A stretch of 64,000 nucleotides of DNA from CAVPHV01 sp963821095 (GTDB lineage Bacteria > Actinomycetota > Acidimicrobiia > Spongiisociales > UBA5794), in the NCBI GenBank assembly GCA_963821095.1, contig CAWGCJ010000002.1, positions 496,001 to 560,000 on the forward strand, written 5' to 3'. A model generated the notes under the pieces. That model saw only the letters and a list, made by a program, of their open reading frames with translations. It had not been told where the DNA came from and did not search any database. Positions 1 through 8,470 of the stretch are shown piece after piece. Position 1 is the first letter of the stretch, and every line of letters starts with the position of its first letter. The position numbers and the translations under genes are program-made.

Positions 1-68
1 AGGAGCCCAAGGACCCGAAGGAGCCCAAGGACCCGAAGGAGCCCAAGGACCCGAAGGAGCCCAAGGAC
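1..68 (+). repeat. 18-bp tandem repeat coding for EPKDPK
   Basis: An 18-base unit starting GAGCCCAAGGACCCGAAG repeats without change about three and a half times and runs off the left edge of the window. The period is a multiple of three, so copy-number change would lengthen or shorten the protein tail without breaking the frame. Confidence 0.85.
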
Positions 69-74
69 AAGTAG
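1..74 (+). CDS. C-terminal end of a protein with a Glu-Pro-Lys-Asp-Pro-Lys repeat tail (5' truncated)
   Basis: Only the last codons of this gene are in the window. Reading from base 3, the frame encodes three copies of EPKDPK and then EPKDK before a TAG stop at 72-74. The tail is highly charged, proline-rich and low in complexity, as seen in wall-spanning linkers or disordered tails. The function cannot be deduced because the folded part lies upstream of the window. Confidence 0.6.
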   Translation, partial: EPKDPKEPKDPKEPKDPKEPKDK

Positions 75-100
75 TCCGCCGGGTCACTACCGTCCCGAGC

Positions 101-964
101 ATGTTTCGCTCCCTGGTCGCTCTGGTCACCATGGCCGTCCTCTTCTCAGCCTGTGCGGTCGACGCCGATGATGTTCCTCCGGCTCCGACATCACCCCCAG
201 CCACCACGACGGAGATCCCCACGAACGGCGAAGCGGCCGAGCTGCTGAGAGTGCTCGATGGTGACTCCATCGAGGTCGAGGTCTCGGAGACCACGGTGGA
301 GGTACGGCTGGTCGGGATCAACGCCCCGGAGCGCGACGAGTGCTATGGCGATGCAGGGCGGGAGGCCCTGACCCTCAACCTCGAAGCCGGCCCGATCACA
401 CTGGTGGCTGCTGGAGGTGACGACACCGACCGATTCGGCCGCCTCCTCCGCTACGTATACGCCGGCGACACACCGGTCGCCGAGGAGATGCTCATCTCGG
501 GCCACGCCAATGTTCTCCAAGGCGACCACCCCCGCGAGGATGCTTTTGTTGCCCTAGCCGACGAGGCCGCAAGCTCTCAACTCGGGATGTGGCAGCCCGA
601 TGCCTGCGGGCCCGAAGTCGTCACCGCAACTGAGATCACGAAGGTCGAGTACAACCCACCGGGGCCCGACCGCGACAATTCGGCGGAAGAATACGTCGTC
701 ATTCACAACAGCGGCGAAGCGTCACAAGACCTCACCGATTGGATCGTCCGCGACGAGTCCTCGCAGCACCGATACCGTTTCCCGCCCGTCACCTTGGCAC
801 CGGGAGCCCATCTCCGGCTCAGGTCGGGATGCGGTGATGACGGCGAATCCGACCTTCATTGGTGCGCCGGCGACCCCGTATGGTCCAACGGTGGCGATAC
901 CGCGCTGCTCCAGGACCCCAACGGCAACGTGATCGATCGAGTCATCTACCGCGGCGACTACTAG
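101..964 (+). CDS. Secreted thermonuclease-like lipoprotein with C-terminal lamin-tail domain
   Basis: The 287-residue product has an N-terminal signal with a possible lipobox (LFSAC, Cys18) and a Thr/Pro-rich linker. A staphylococcal-nuclease-like domain covers about residues 45-165. A lamin-tail (LTD) domain covers about 172-287 and is recognised by the EYVVIHNSG and NGGDTALLQDPNG segments. Nuclease landmarks are visible: DGDS (Asp55), Arg69, Glu77 and DRFGR (Arg114). The position that is normally the second calcium-binding Asp (LxGIDxPE) is Asn74 here, so activity is not certain. It probably acts on or outside the cell surface on nucleic acid. The gene converges with the RTX protease gene, and the two stop codons share a CTAG. 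Confidence 0.8.
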   Translation: MFRSLVALVTMAVLFSACAVDADDVPPAPTSPPATTTEIPTNGEAAELLRVLDGDSIEVEVSETTVEVRLVGINAPERDECYGDAGREALTLNLEAGPITLVAAGGDDTDRFGRLLRYVYAGDTPVAEEMLISGHANVLQGDHPREDAFVALADEAASSQLGMWQPDACGPEVVTATEITKVEYNPPGPDRDNSAEEYVVIHNSGEASQDLTDWIVRDESSQHRYRFPPVTLAPGAHLRLRSGCGDDGESDLHWCAGDPVWSNGGDTALLQDPNGNVIDRVIYRGDY

Positions 965-2883
965 GAAACTGGTGCCGGCATCACGCCGGCGCCCATCACC
1001 GACTCGCTGCGAACCACTCGGTACTCCACGAGCCGGTCTACCTCGCCATCGTCGACCACGAGTTGGGTCCAGAACATGGTGCGGTCCTCATGCGCAGCAG
1101 CACCGTAGAGGTGATACTCGAGTGGCTCGAACGACGTTGATGTGACGATGCTCCCGTCGGCGTCAAGTCCGACCAGCGTGTAGCTCCCCGCCGGTCCCCG
1201 CTCCCGGAACGGCGTGTCGACAACCGACACCACGGTCGCCGTTTGATCCACGACATTCGGGGCCCACGCCTCGATCGTCGGCTCATCGATCGCTCCAAAC
1301 ACGGTCAGCGCGGTCTGCCCGGCCGCCAATGGCGCCACCGCCCCGTACCCGTAGGATGATGTGCGGAAGGCGAGCGACTTGCCGAAGTTGTAGTCGCTGA
1401 CCCATGTCGGGTTGCAGTAGCTCATCAGGTCCGTGTAGCTCGAGGGGTTGAATACGGAGCCGGTGACGATGTCGTAGCCCCAGGTTCCGATTGAACCGGT
1501 GGGGTACGGATAATCGGGATCGGGACCGGCCGGGCCGCCGCAGGGGGCGTGGGGGAGGCTGAGGGTGTGACCGATCTCGTGGGCAACAATGCCCTCGCTC
1601 TGGATCGAAACCGCAGCAGGGGCTCCAATGAACCCGATGCCGCCGATGCCGCCGGAGATGGGCCCAGGAAGCATCGCTACGTAGAGATCGGAACTGCCGT
1701 CCGATACCCGCAGCTGGGCGATGTCATAGAGCAACGTGCTCCAATCCCCCTGGGTGTTCCCGTTGAAGGCGTATGCCGAGCGAATCGTCACGTCGGACGC
1801 TGCGATCGGAAACACCTTCTGAGTCTTCGCCAACAGTGCTGCGCCACTCTGTGGCGTCACCGTGGCCGTCTCGCCGTTCAGCTTGATGGGAACCAATGTG
1901 ATGCCGAATCTCGGCACCTTGGCAACGTCGAGGTTGTAGTAGCCGGAGGCCGGCCAGCGGTTGTTGCCCTCGTTCGCCTCGAAGTAGTCGTTGGCCGGGT
2001 CAACCTTGATGTAGATCTCGGCGCCCAGCCGCAGGAAGGTATCGGCAAAGGCCCAATTGTAGGTGTCGCCAAGGTTGGCCTCCGAGGGGCTCACCGGCAC
2101 CGTGGCGGGCCCGTCGAGCGCCATGTGCCCCATATTGCCGTTCTTGCGCCAATGGAGTACCACCTTGGGGGACGCCCCCGCGGCATTGCGGTCGGCGCCC
2201 ACAAACGCACGGGCAATGCCGGAACGTGCGGCCACGGGTGAGACCCGGTTGGCAGCTGCCTGGCTCGAGTCCGCCACCGGCGCCCCCTGGTTGATCAGGA
2301 AGCGCTCCACGCTGAAGTCGTTGGGGTCAAACTCGCAATCCGTCTCGCTCTCGGCGTCGCACTCGTCGGCCTCGGTCCCGCCGTAGATGATGTCGGCGCC
2401 CTCGTTGCCGATGAGCGTGTCGGTGCCGCCGCCCCCTTTCAGGACGTCGTCACCCCAGCCTCCGTCAACGCGGTCCTTGCCGTTGCCCAGCCAAACTCGA
2501 TCTGCACCCCCCGCCGCTTTGATCGCGTCAGATCCCTGGGCGCCGTAGATGAAGTCGTTGCCACCGCCACCGTTGATCGTGTCATTGCCGTCGCTGGCAA
2601 AGATCGTGTCGCTGCCCGTACCGCCTTCGATCACGTCGTCACCCCAGCCACCACAGATGAGGTCGTTACCTCCGCGTCCGTCGATCGTGTCGCGACCGGC
2701 GCGCCCTGCAATGACGTCGTCGCCGGGGGTCCCCACCAAAGTGTCGGCTTTGTTGGTCCCCACGATGTCGGCGACTACTCCGTTGCACATCACCTCAGCA
2801 CCGTGGGCGGCAGGTGTTGCAGTCAGGGTGGCGGCAAGCAGTCCAAACGCTGCCAGCGAGGTCAACACTGATCGGCTCGGCAT
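961..2883 (-). CDS. Secreted metzincin-like zinc protease with N-terminal RTX repeats
   Basis: The 640-residue product begins with a signal peptide (cleavage near AAHGA). About fourteen glycine/aspartate RTX-type nonapeptide units follow at roughly residues 45-170 (GGNDLICGG, GNDTINGGG and similar), which in this family form calcium-binding beta-rolls. A CARDB-like segment follows. The protease region has HEIGHTLSLPH, an HExxHxxxxxH zinc site with His435, Glu436, His439 and His445, and a downstream Met-turn-like DLMSYC with Met487. This points to a calcium-stabilised extracellular metallopeptidase. RTX blocks usually sit near the C terminus, so their place here is unusual. GAGGAG upstream of ATG 2883 supports the start. 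The substrate is unknown. Confidence 0.8.
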   Translation of the reverse strand: MPSRSVLTSLAAFGLLAATLTATPAAHGAEVMCNGVVADIVGTNKADTLVGTPGDDVIAGRAGRDTIDGRGGNDLICGGWGDDVIEGGTGSDTIFASDGNDTINGGGGNDFIYGAQGSDAIKAAGGADRVWLGNGKDRVDGGWGDDVLKGGGGTDTLIGNEGADIIYGGTEADECDAESETDCEFDPNDFSVERFLINQGAPVADSSQAAANRVSPVAARSGIARAFVGADRNAAGASPKVVLHWRKNGNMGHMALDGPATVPVSPSEANLGDTYNWAFADTFLRLGAEIYIKVDPANDYFEANEGNNRWPASGYYNLDVAKVPRFGITLVPIKLNGETATVTPQSGAALLAKTQKVFPIAASDVTIRSAYAFNGNTQGDWSTLLYDIAQLRVSDGSSDLYVAMLPGPISGGIGGIGFIGAPAAVSIQSEGIVAHEIGHTLSLPHAPCGGPAGPDPDYPYPTGSIGTWGYDIVTGSVFNPSSYTDLMSYCNPTWVSDYNFGKSLAFRTSSYGYGAVAPLAAGQTALTVFGAIDEPTIEAWAPNVVDQTATVVSVVDTPFRERGPAGSYTLVGLDADGSIVTSTSFEPLEYHLYGAAAHEDRTMFWTQLVVDDGEVDRLVEYRVVRSESVMGAGVMPAPVS

Positions 2884-3026
2884 CGCGTGAGCTCCTCATC
2901 AACTTGGGGACATCTACTCGGTTGTGATCGCACGCGTCGCAGCCACGTGGCCACGCAGCGTAGTGCCATTCCGTCCTTTTAGATTCGGCAGAATCGCTCG
3001 ACAACCTGAGGGTGGGATTGCCCTGG

Positions 3027-4305
3027 TTATTGGGAAGGTATGACGCAGTCAGGTCTGGCATCACCCGAACCGCGCCGCACATCCCACACCACCGGGTCGG
3101 TGCTCGGCCAGGAGCCCGGATCGTCCGTGGTCAAGAACCGCACCAGGGCGCGGTAGGCCGCCTCGGCATAGGCCTGGCGGAACTCCGGTGTCGCCAGTAG
3201 GTTTGCTTCGCTCTGGCTGGCCAGATAGGCCCCCTCGCCGATGACCGTGGGCATCTCGGACCGCCGCAGCACCCCGTAGTACTGCGAGGTGCCATCGCGT
3301 GGGCTGAGGCGCGATTTGGCTCCAACAAAGCTCGCTCCAACCCAGTCGGCCTCGAAGGGGCCGAAACTCCGCTGGAACTCCTCAGAGAGGATGACGGCGA
3401 GGCGGCGGGATTCCGGGATCTGCGATTGGTAGTACACATCACTCCCCGGTATCTCCAGGCTCAGCTCCCAACCGGCGTTGTTGTGGATCGAAACCATTGC
3501 GTCAGCGTTCACGGCGTTGGCGAGCCGTGAGCGGAAAATCAGGCCCGTCTCGTAATCTGCCGCTTCGCCCTCGCCGACCCGGGTCACGTAGGCACGCTGC
3601 ACCGCAGGCACGTCGTTGCCCACAAGAAGGGTGCCGGTTTCCCAATCGACCGTATGGGGCGTCTCGAGCAAGTCCCGCAGGCGCCGGGCGATGTCGACAT
3701 TGACGTTCTTCTCGAGCATGGTGCCGTCCGGGGACACGGCCCCGATGTTGTGGGGCCCGCCGTGGCCAGGGTCAACCACGATCACGGCGTCACCAAAGTC
3801 GAACCCGGCACCGATCGCCCGCAGCGCAACGGCGGGTTCGGCGAAGACCTCGGAAGCGTGCACCCATGCCTCGGTGTCGCACATGGTCAACAGCCGAATC
3901 CAACCATCGCCTGCGCTCCCCTCGGCCGCCATCACCAGCCCCTCTCGCGCTCGTCACGAGGACCGACCCACCTATCTCGGTGTACAGGTCGGCGCCCCCG
4001 GCGGCGATCGTGACCGCACCGACGCCGGCAAAACCGTCAAGCGAGTGCGCCACCGGCGGCGGAGGGTCCGGCCGCGGCGCAAGAGGAACCCCTACCTCAA
4101 CCAGAGCCGCCGTTGACGTCGTTGCTCGGACCAAATCCACTTCCGTTGTGGTCACGTCCGGCGCCGCCGTCGCGGTGACCTCGGTGGTGCCCGAGGATGC
4201 AAAGACCGGCTCGGCCCCACCGTCCCTGGTGTACCAGGCCACGGCGGTCGCCACCGCGGCGACCAGCACGATGGCGCCAAGCACGAAGACGGCACCGCGC
4301 CGCAC
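3027..4305 (-). CDS. Membrane-anchored N-acetylmuramoyl-L-alanine amidase (Amidase_3) with SH3-like domain, frame broken
   Basis: The gene is split between two minus-strand frames. The first starts at ATG 4305 and encodes an N-terminal membrane segment, a Thr/Pro-rich linker and the start of a bacterial SH3-like domain (AVTIAAGGADLYTEIGG). The second continues from about 3940 with the rest of that domain (DGWIRLLTMCDTEAWVHAS) and an Amidase_3 domain. The amidase part shows DPGHGG, a zinc Glu in EKNVNVD, SIHNNA and the catalytic Glu in GEGAYLA. Skipping one base in the G4 run at 3939-3942 joins the halves into about 425 residues. The enzyme would cut the peptide stem from muramic acid. It lies 12 bp after the P5C dehydrogenase stop on the same strand. 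If the break is real, only a cytosolic fragment from GTG 3935 or ATG 3932 could be made. Confidence 0.75.
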
Positions 4306-4317
4306 TACCGCAAGCCC

Positions 4318-5865
4318 TCAGAGTCGTGTCGCGACCGTCTTCATTTCCATGAAGAGGCGCAGATAGTCGGGGCCGCCCGCCTTGGCGTTTGATCCCGACA
4401 TGTCGAAACCGCCGAACGGTTGGATCCCCACCAGGGCCCCCGTGATCTTGCGGTTGATGTAGAGGTTCCCGACGTGGAACTCACGTTTGGCTCGCTCGAC
4501 ACGCTCCTCGTCTTGGGAATGCAGCCCTCCGGTGAGGCCAAATTCGGTGCCGTTGGCCACCGCGATCGCCTCTTCGAAGTCGGCGACCCTCAGCACCGAG
4601 AGCACCGGGCCAAAGATCTCGTGCTGTGCCAGGCGCATCTCCGGCGCCACATCGGCGAACACCGTCGGCTCCAGGAAATAGCCGCCGTCGAGGTCGACAC
4701 GACTCCCGCCGAGCACCAGCCTGGCTTCGGCACCACCCCGTTCGACCTCATCGAGGATCGACCCTTGCTGAGCGGCAGAAATCACCGGCCCAACCGCGAC
4801 ATTGTCGACGGCGGGACCCACGTCGAGCGCCGCAGCCTTCTCGACCACGAGATCGAGCAAAGTGTCGTGGACTGAGTCGACGACGATGAGCCGGGAACAC
4901 GCCGAACACTTCTGACCTTGGAAGCCAAAGGCGCTCCTTACGGCGTCTGCCGCGGCAGCTTCGAGATCGGCAGTCTCATCCACGATCAGCGCATCCTTGC
5001 CGCCCATCTCCATGTAGGCGCGCTTGAGCCATCGTTGGCCGGGATGCACCACGGCGGCACGTTGGGCGATGCGGAGTCCCACCTCTTTCGACCCTGTGAA
5101 GTTGACGAACCTGATCTTGGGGTGGTCGACCAGGTGGTCGCCGATCGCCGAACCGGACCCGGGCAGGAAATTGATGACCCCCGGTGGGAATCCCGCTTCG
5201 GCCACCGCCTGCATGAAGCCCCACCCCACCATCGGGGTGTTGGACGCCGGTTTCAAGACGACGGTGTTGCCCGCAGCCACCGGGCCGATCGTCATCCCGG
5301 CCAGAATGGCGAGCGGGAAGTTCCACGGTGGGATCACTGCGCCGGCTCCGATTGGCTGGAGCCAGGACTCGTTGAGTTCCCCGGGGTACTCGTGGACCGG
5401 CACCGGCTCGGCCATCGCCAACGCCTGATGGGCGTAGTAGTGACAGAAGTCGATCGCCTCCGCCACGTCCGCCTCAGCTTCCGCCCAATTCTTGCCTGCC
5501 TCGAAGGTCTGCCAGGCCGAGAACTCGAACTTGCGGGAAGCGATCAGATCGCCCAAGCGGGAGACCAGCACGGCGCGCTGCTCCGCAGGGGTCGCTGCCC
5601 AATCCGGGTAGGCGCTCCACGCCGCGGCGATAGCCGCATTGACCTGATCCCGGTCTGCCGCAGATGCCGTCCCTACGATTTGATCGGGCCGCGACGGATT
5701 GAGGCTTTGAATCGGCTCCCCGGTTTCGATCTCCTCACCATCGATCACCAGCGGGCTGTGACCCCCCAACTGGGTCTCAACCCCGGCGATGGCCAACTCG
5801 TAGGCCGTCTTGGCGGCGGTGACGGTGAAGTCAGAGTATGGCTCGATCCGGTACGGGTCCAACAC
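4318..5865 (-). CDS. rocA: L-glutamate gamma-semialdehyde (1-pyrroline-5-carboxylate) dehydrogenase
   Basis: The 515-residue aldehyde dehydrogenase matches the usual length of the RocA/PruA class. It oxidises glutamate semialdehyde to glutamate with NAD, the second step of proline and arginine breakdown. The catalytic Cys320 is in GQKCSACSR, and the general-base Glu is in MEMGGKDALIVDE. The NAD-binding region has VIPPWNFPLAI. No proline dehydrogenase gene is in the window, so the first step must be encoded elsewhere. The amidase gene follows 12 bp downstream on the same strand. Confidence 0.92.
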   Translation of the reverse strand: MLDPYRIEPYSDFTVTAAKTAYELAIAGVETQLGGHSPLVIDGEEIETGEPIQSLNPSRPDQIVGTASAADRDQVNAAIAAAWSAYPDWAATPAEQRAVLVSRLGDLIASRKFEFSAWQTFEAGKNWAEAEADVAEAIDFCHYYAHQALAMAEPVPVHEYPGELNESWLQPIGAGAVIPPWNFPLAILAGMTIGPVAAGNTVVLKPASNTPMVGWGFMQAVAEAGFPPGVINFLPGSGSAIGDHLVDHPKIRFVNFTGSKEVGLRIAQRAAVVHPGQRWLKRAYMEMGGKDALIVDETADLEAAAADAVRSAFGFQGQKCSACSRLIVVDSVHDTLLDLVVEKAAALDVGPAVDNVAVGPVISAAQQGSILDEVERGGAEARLVLGGSRVDLDGGYFLEPTVFADVAPEMRLAQHEIFGPVLSVLRVADFEEAIAVANGTEFGLTGGLHSQDEERVERAKREFHVGNLYINRKITGALVGIQPFGGFDMSGSNAKAGGPDYLRLFMEMKTVATRL

Positions 5866-5917
5866 GTTCCCTCCTGCACATCAATGTCCCGCGACCGCGG
5901 GAGCGTCGCCCCAAGGG

Positions 5918-5963
5918 TAGGAGACTGTTGAGCAGTGGGCGTTGCCGAGTGGCACGCCTCGTG
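5918..5963. repeat. Dispersed 46-bp intergenic element, copy A
   Basis: This segment starts with TAGGAGACTGT and ends with TGGCACGCCTCGTG. Both blocks recur exactly, with the same 21-base spacing, at 44549-44594. The 21 bases between them match at about 13 positions. The copy lies in the divergent gap between the P5C dehydrogenase and response-regulator genes. No open frame explains the conservation. Confidence 0.6.
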
Positions 5964-6059
5964 TCGCCCCTGTTCCCCACGGCGAACCCTGCTGCGCCGC
6001 ACCACCCGGACCTAGAGAAACCATTGAAGCCGTTGCCGCCATCGCCCGATAGAAGGGAC

Positions 6060-6431
6060 GTGAAGCCGAGCGTTCTCGTCATCGAAGACTCCGCCAGTGT
6101 GCGGCGCCTCATTGAAGTCTGCCTCCGCGTACTCGACGTCGACGTCGCAGCCGCCGAGGACGGCATCAAGGGCCTCGACACGGCGCGTACCACGCTGCCG
6201 GATCTGATCGTCCTCGACATCGGCCTCCCCGGCATGGACGGCTGGGAAGTACTGCGGCACCTGAGAGCCGGCGACGAGACCACCCACATCAAGGTTCTTG
6301 TCTTGACCGCTCACGCTCAGCCCGAGGTTGCCGAGCAGGCCGCCCAGGGTGGCGCCGACGACTTCATGACGAAGCCGTTCCGCCCCGGCGAACTCCGCGA
6401 GCGTCTCGAGAAACTGCTCGCCGACGCGTAG
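6060..6431 (+). CDS. Single-domain response regulator (CheY-like receiver)
   Basis: The 123-residue product is a receiver domain with no output domain. Asp10 is in the acidic pocket, Asp53 (VLDIGLPGMDG) is the phosphoacceptor, and Thr83 and Lys105 (TKPF) complete the active site. It would take phosphate from a histidine kinase and signal by protein contact. No kinase is nearby. I chose GTG 6060 because AGAAGGGA lies just upstream and the receiver fold begins at once. The longer in-frame extension to 5838 has no family resemblance. Confidence 0.88.
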   Translation: MKPSVLVIEDSASVRRLIEVCLRVLDVDVAAAEDGIKGLDTARTTLPDLIVLDIGLPGMDGWEVLRHLRAGDETTHIKVLVLTAHAQPEVAEQAAQGGADDFMTKPFRPGELRERLEKLLADA

Positions 6432-6434
6432 AGG

Positions 6435-6465
6435 CGTGCTGCCCGACTCTTCGCTGAGCAGCACG
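6435..6465 (+). terminator. Stem-loop after the response regulator
   Basis: CGTGCTGC (6435-6442) pairs perfectly with GCAGCACG (6458-6465) across a 15-base loop, four bases after the stop codon. No strong T tract follows, so it may end or stabilise the transcript. Confidence 0.45.
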
Positions 6466-6493
6466 ACCGGCTTCTCTCACCTTCTAGATTCAT

Positions 6494-7774
6494 GTGGTGA
6501 CCCACGACCCATCCACCGCCCCATGGCAGCCTCGGACCCGCTCGGTGGTCTCGTGGATCACCTACGACCTGGCCAATACCATCTTCGCCCTCGGGGTTGC
6601 CGGCCTCTACTTCCCGACCTGGCTCACCGAGAACGACGTACGCGACGAAGCACTGTCGTGGACCGTGTCATCGGCGATGCTGATCGTCATCCTGCTCTCT
6701 CCGTGGATCGGGGCGGTCAGCGATCACGCCACCAGACGAAGCAGGCTCTTGATCCCGACCACGCTGGTCGCCGTTACCGCCACGTTCTTTCTGGCATCCA
6801 CCTCGATCGGCGTTTCGCTGGCCATCTACGGCATCGCGCTGATCGGCTTCAATCTCGGCGCGGTCGTCTATGACGCACTCCTACCCGACGTCAGCACGGA
6901 GCAGGACCGGGGCAGAATCAGCGGCTGGGGCGTCGGCATCGGCTACGTCGGATCGATCATCGCTGTGGCTGCCGGCAGCTTTCTCCTCGACGCCTACGGC
7001 TATCCGGCGGTCTTTCGCGCCATTGCGCTCCTGTTTCTGCTGTTTGCCACTCCCGCCTTCCTCTTCATCGAGGAGCGACCCCACCGCAGGCCCGCGGGAC
7101 GCGGCCCGAGCCCGGTGCACAGTCTGCACCAGTTGGTCGCCACCTGGAAGCGGGCTGCCACCTACGACGGGGTCGTGCGGTTCCTCATCGGCCGATTCCT
7201 GTACGCCGATGCCATCAACACTCTCATCGGTGGCTTCCTCGCCATCTTTGTGATCCAGGAGTTGGACTTCAGCGACGACCAGGTGCAATTGCTGCTCGGC
7301 ATCGCAATCGTCGCCGCCATCTTCGGAGGCATCGCCGGCGGATGGCTCACCGATCGGTACGGCCCCCGACGGGTGCTCTTTGGAGCGCTCTATGTCTGGA
7401 TCGCCACCATGGTCGGCGGCATCGTGGCCGCCACCACCGGGCAGCCGGCGCTGGCCTGGGCCATCGGGCCGTTCGGCGGCTTCGCCCTCGGCGCCACGTG
7501 GGCGTCGGACCGCGTCTACATGGCCAGGATCTCGCCACCCCGCTACCTCGGCGAGTTCTACGGCCTCTACGCAACCGTCGGGCGGTTCGCCACGGTGGTG
7601 GGACCGCTGATGTGGGGAATCATCGTCAATCGGCTCAACCTGCCACGAGCGGTTGCGATGGCGGTCCTGGTCGGCTTCATCGTGGCGGGCCGTCTCGTTC
7701 TCGGTGGGGTGGGTGACCAGGTCAGAGAGTGGAGCCCGCAAGACGCTGCCGCCACCGCTGAGGACACAGGCTGA
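6494..7774 (+). CDS. Atg22/UMF1-type major facilitator transporter
   Basis: The 426-residue membrane protein has about twelve hydrophobic segments. The WITYDLANTIFALGVAGLYFP opening and the SPWIGAVSDH loop are typical of the UMF1 branch of the major facilitator superfamily, related to yeast vacuolar Atg22. The substrate is not predictable, although amino-acid export has been suggested for this family. Translation can start at GTG 6494 or GTG 6497. The stop is directly adjacent to the stop of the convergent phosphoribosyltransferase gene. Confidence 0.8.
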   Translation: MVTHDPSTAPWQPRTRSVVSWITYDLANTIFALGVAGLYFPTWLTENDVRDEALSWTVSSAMLIVILLSPWIGAVSDHATRRSRLLIPTTLVAVTATFFLASTSIGVSLAIYGIALIGFNLGAVVYDALLPDVSTEQDRGRISGWGVGIGYVGSIIAVAAGSFLLDAYGYPAVFRAIALLFLLFATPAFLFIEERPHRRPAGRGPSPVHSLHQLVATWKRAATYDGVVRFLIGRFLYADAINTLIGGFLAIFVIQELDFSDDQVQLLLGIAIVAAIFGGIAGGWLTDRYGPRRVLFGALYVWIATMVGGIVAATTGQPALAWAIGPFGGFALGATWASDRVYMARISPPRYLGEFYGLYATVGRFATVVGPLMWGIIVNRLNLPRAVAMAVLVGFIVAGRLVLGGVGDQVREWSPQDAAATAEDTG

Positions 7775-8431
7775 TCACCCGGAGTCGGCGGGATTCCTCT
7801 GCAATGTGGCGACCACTGCGTCATCGCTCACCTGAGTGAAGTCGTCGTACCAGGTCCCAACCGCCATGAAGGACTGGGGTTGGAGCGGGCAGATGACCTC
7901 GTCGGCTTCTGCACCGAGTTTGCGCACGGTATCCGGAGGCCCGACGGGGATGGCACAACACAGCCGCGCCGACCCTGCCGCACGAACCGACCGCAAGACG
8001 GCGATCAGGGTCGAGCCTGTGGCAACACCGTCATCGACGACGATAACGGTCCGCCCCGCGACCACAGGGGCAGCCCTGCCCGATCGGTATGTCAGCTCTC
8101 GGCGCCGGATCTCGTCGCGTTGCCTGGCCACTTCGGCGTCGAGGTAGGACTCCGGGACCCTCATTCGGCGCACGACGTCGCGGTTGATGAGCGGCTCACC
8201 GTCGCCGGCAATGGCCCCGATAGCGAATTCGGGATTGCCGGGGGCTCCCACCTTGTGTGCCATGGCGACGCTCAGTTCCCCCCCGATGTGGTCAGCAACG
8301 GCGGCGGCAACGGGTACTCCGCCGCGGGGAACCCCGAGGACGAGGGGCGGTGAGTCGAGGTCGCCATACCCTGCCGCGGCAACCGCCGCACCAAGCTGGG
8401 ATCCGGCATCGGACCGATCGCGATACCTCAT
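7775..8431 (-). CDS. Phosphoribosyltransferase family protein
   Basis: The 218-residue product has the type I phosphoribosyltransferase PRPP loop (VIVVDDGVATGST) and an N-terminal LGVPRGGVPVAAAVA segment. These are seen in stand-alone predicted phosphoribosyltransferases that are often fused to or near hydrolases. The nucleobase substrate is unknown. I chose ATG 8431 because the family alignment begins near MRYRDRSDAG and because the frame upstream overlaps the divergent lipid kinase gene. Only 39 bp separate the two starts, so the promoters must be compact or shared. Confidence 0.8.
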   Translation of the reverse strand: MRYRDRSDAGSQLGAAVAAAGYGDLDSPPLVLGVPRGGVPVAAAVADHIGGELSVAMAHKVGAPGNPEFAIGAIAGDGEPLINRDVVRRMRVPESYLDAEVARQRDEIRRRELTYRSGRAAPVVAGRTVIVVDDGVATGSTLIAVLRSVRAAGSARLCCAIPVGPPDTVRKLGAEADEVICPLQPQSFMAVGTWYDDFTQVSDDAVVATLQRNPADSG

Positions 8432-8470
8432 GGGGTGAGCGTACCCCACCGCGACAGGTAGCCTGCTGCG

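Noticed and set aside
1..74. The 18-bp repeats as a CRISPR array
   Set aside because: There are no spacers. The units are contiguous and in frame with a stop codon.
3790..4305. The 171-residue frame as a separate small membrane protein
   Set aside because: Its first 121 residues match the missing N-terminal part of the amidase, and the rest after the break is Arg-rich nonsense.
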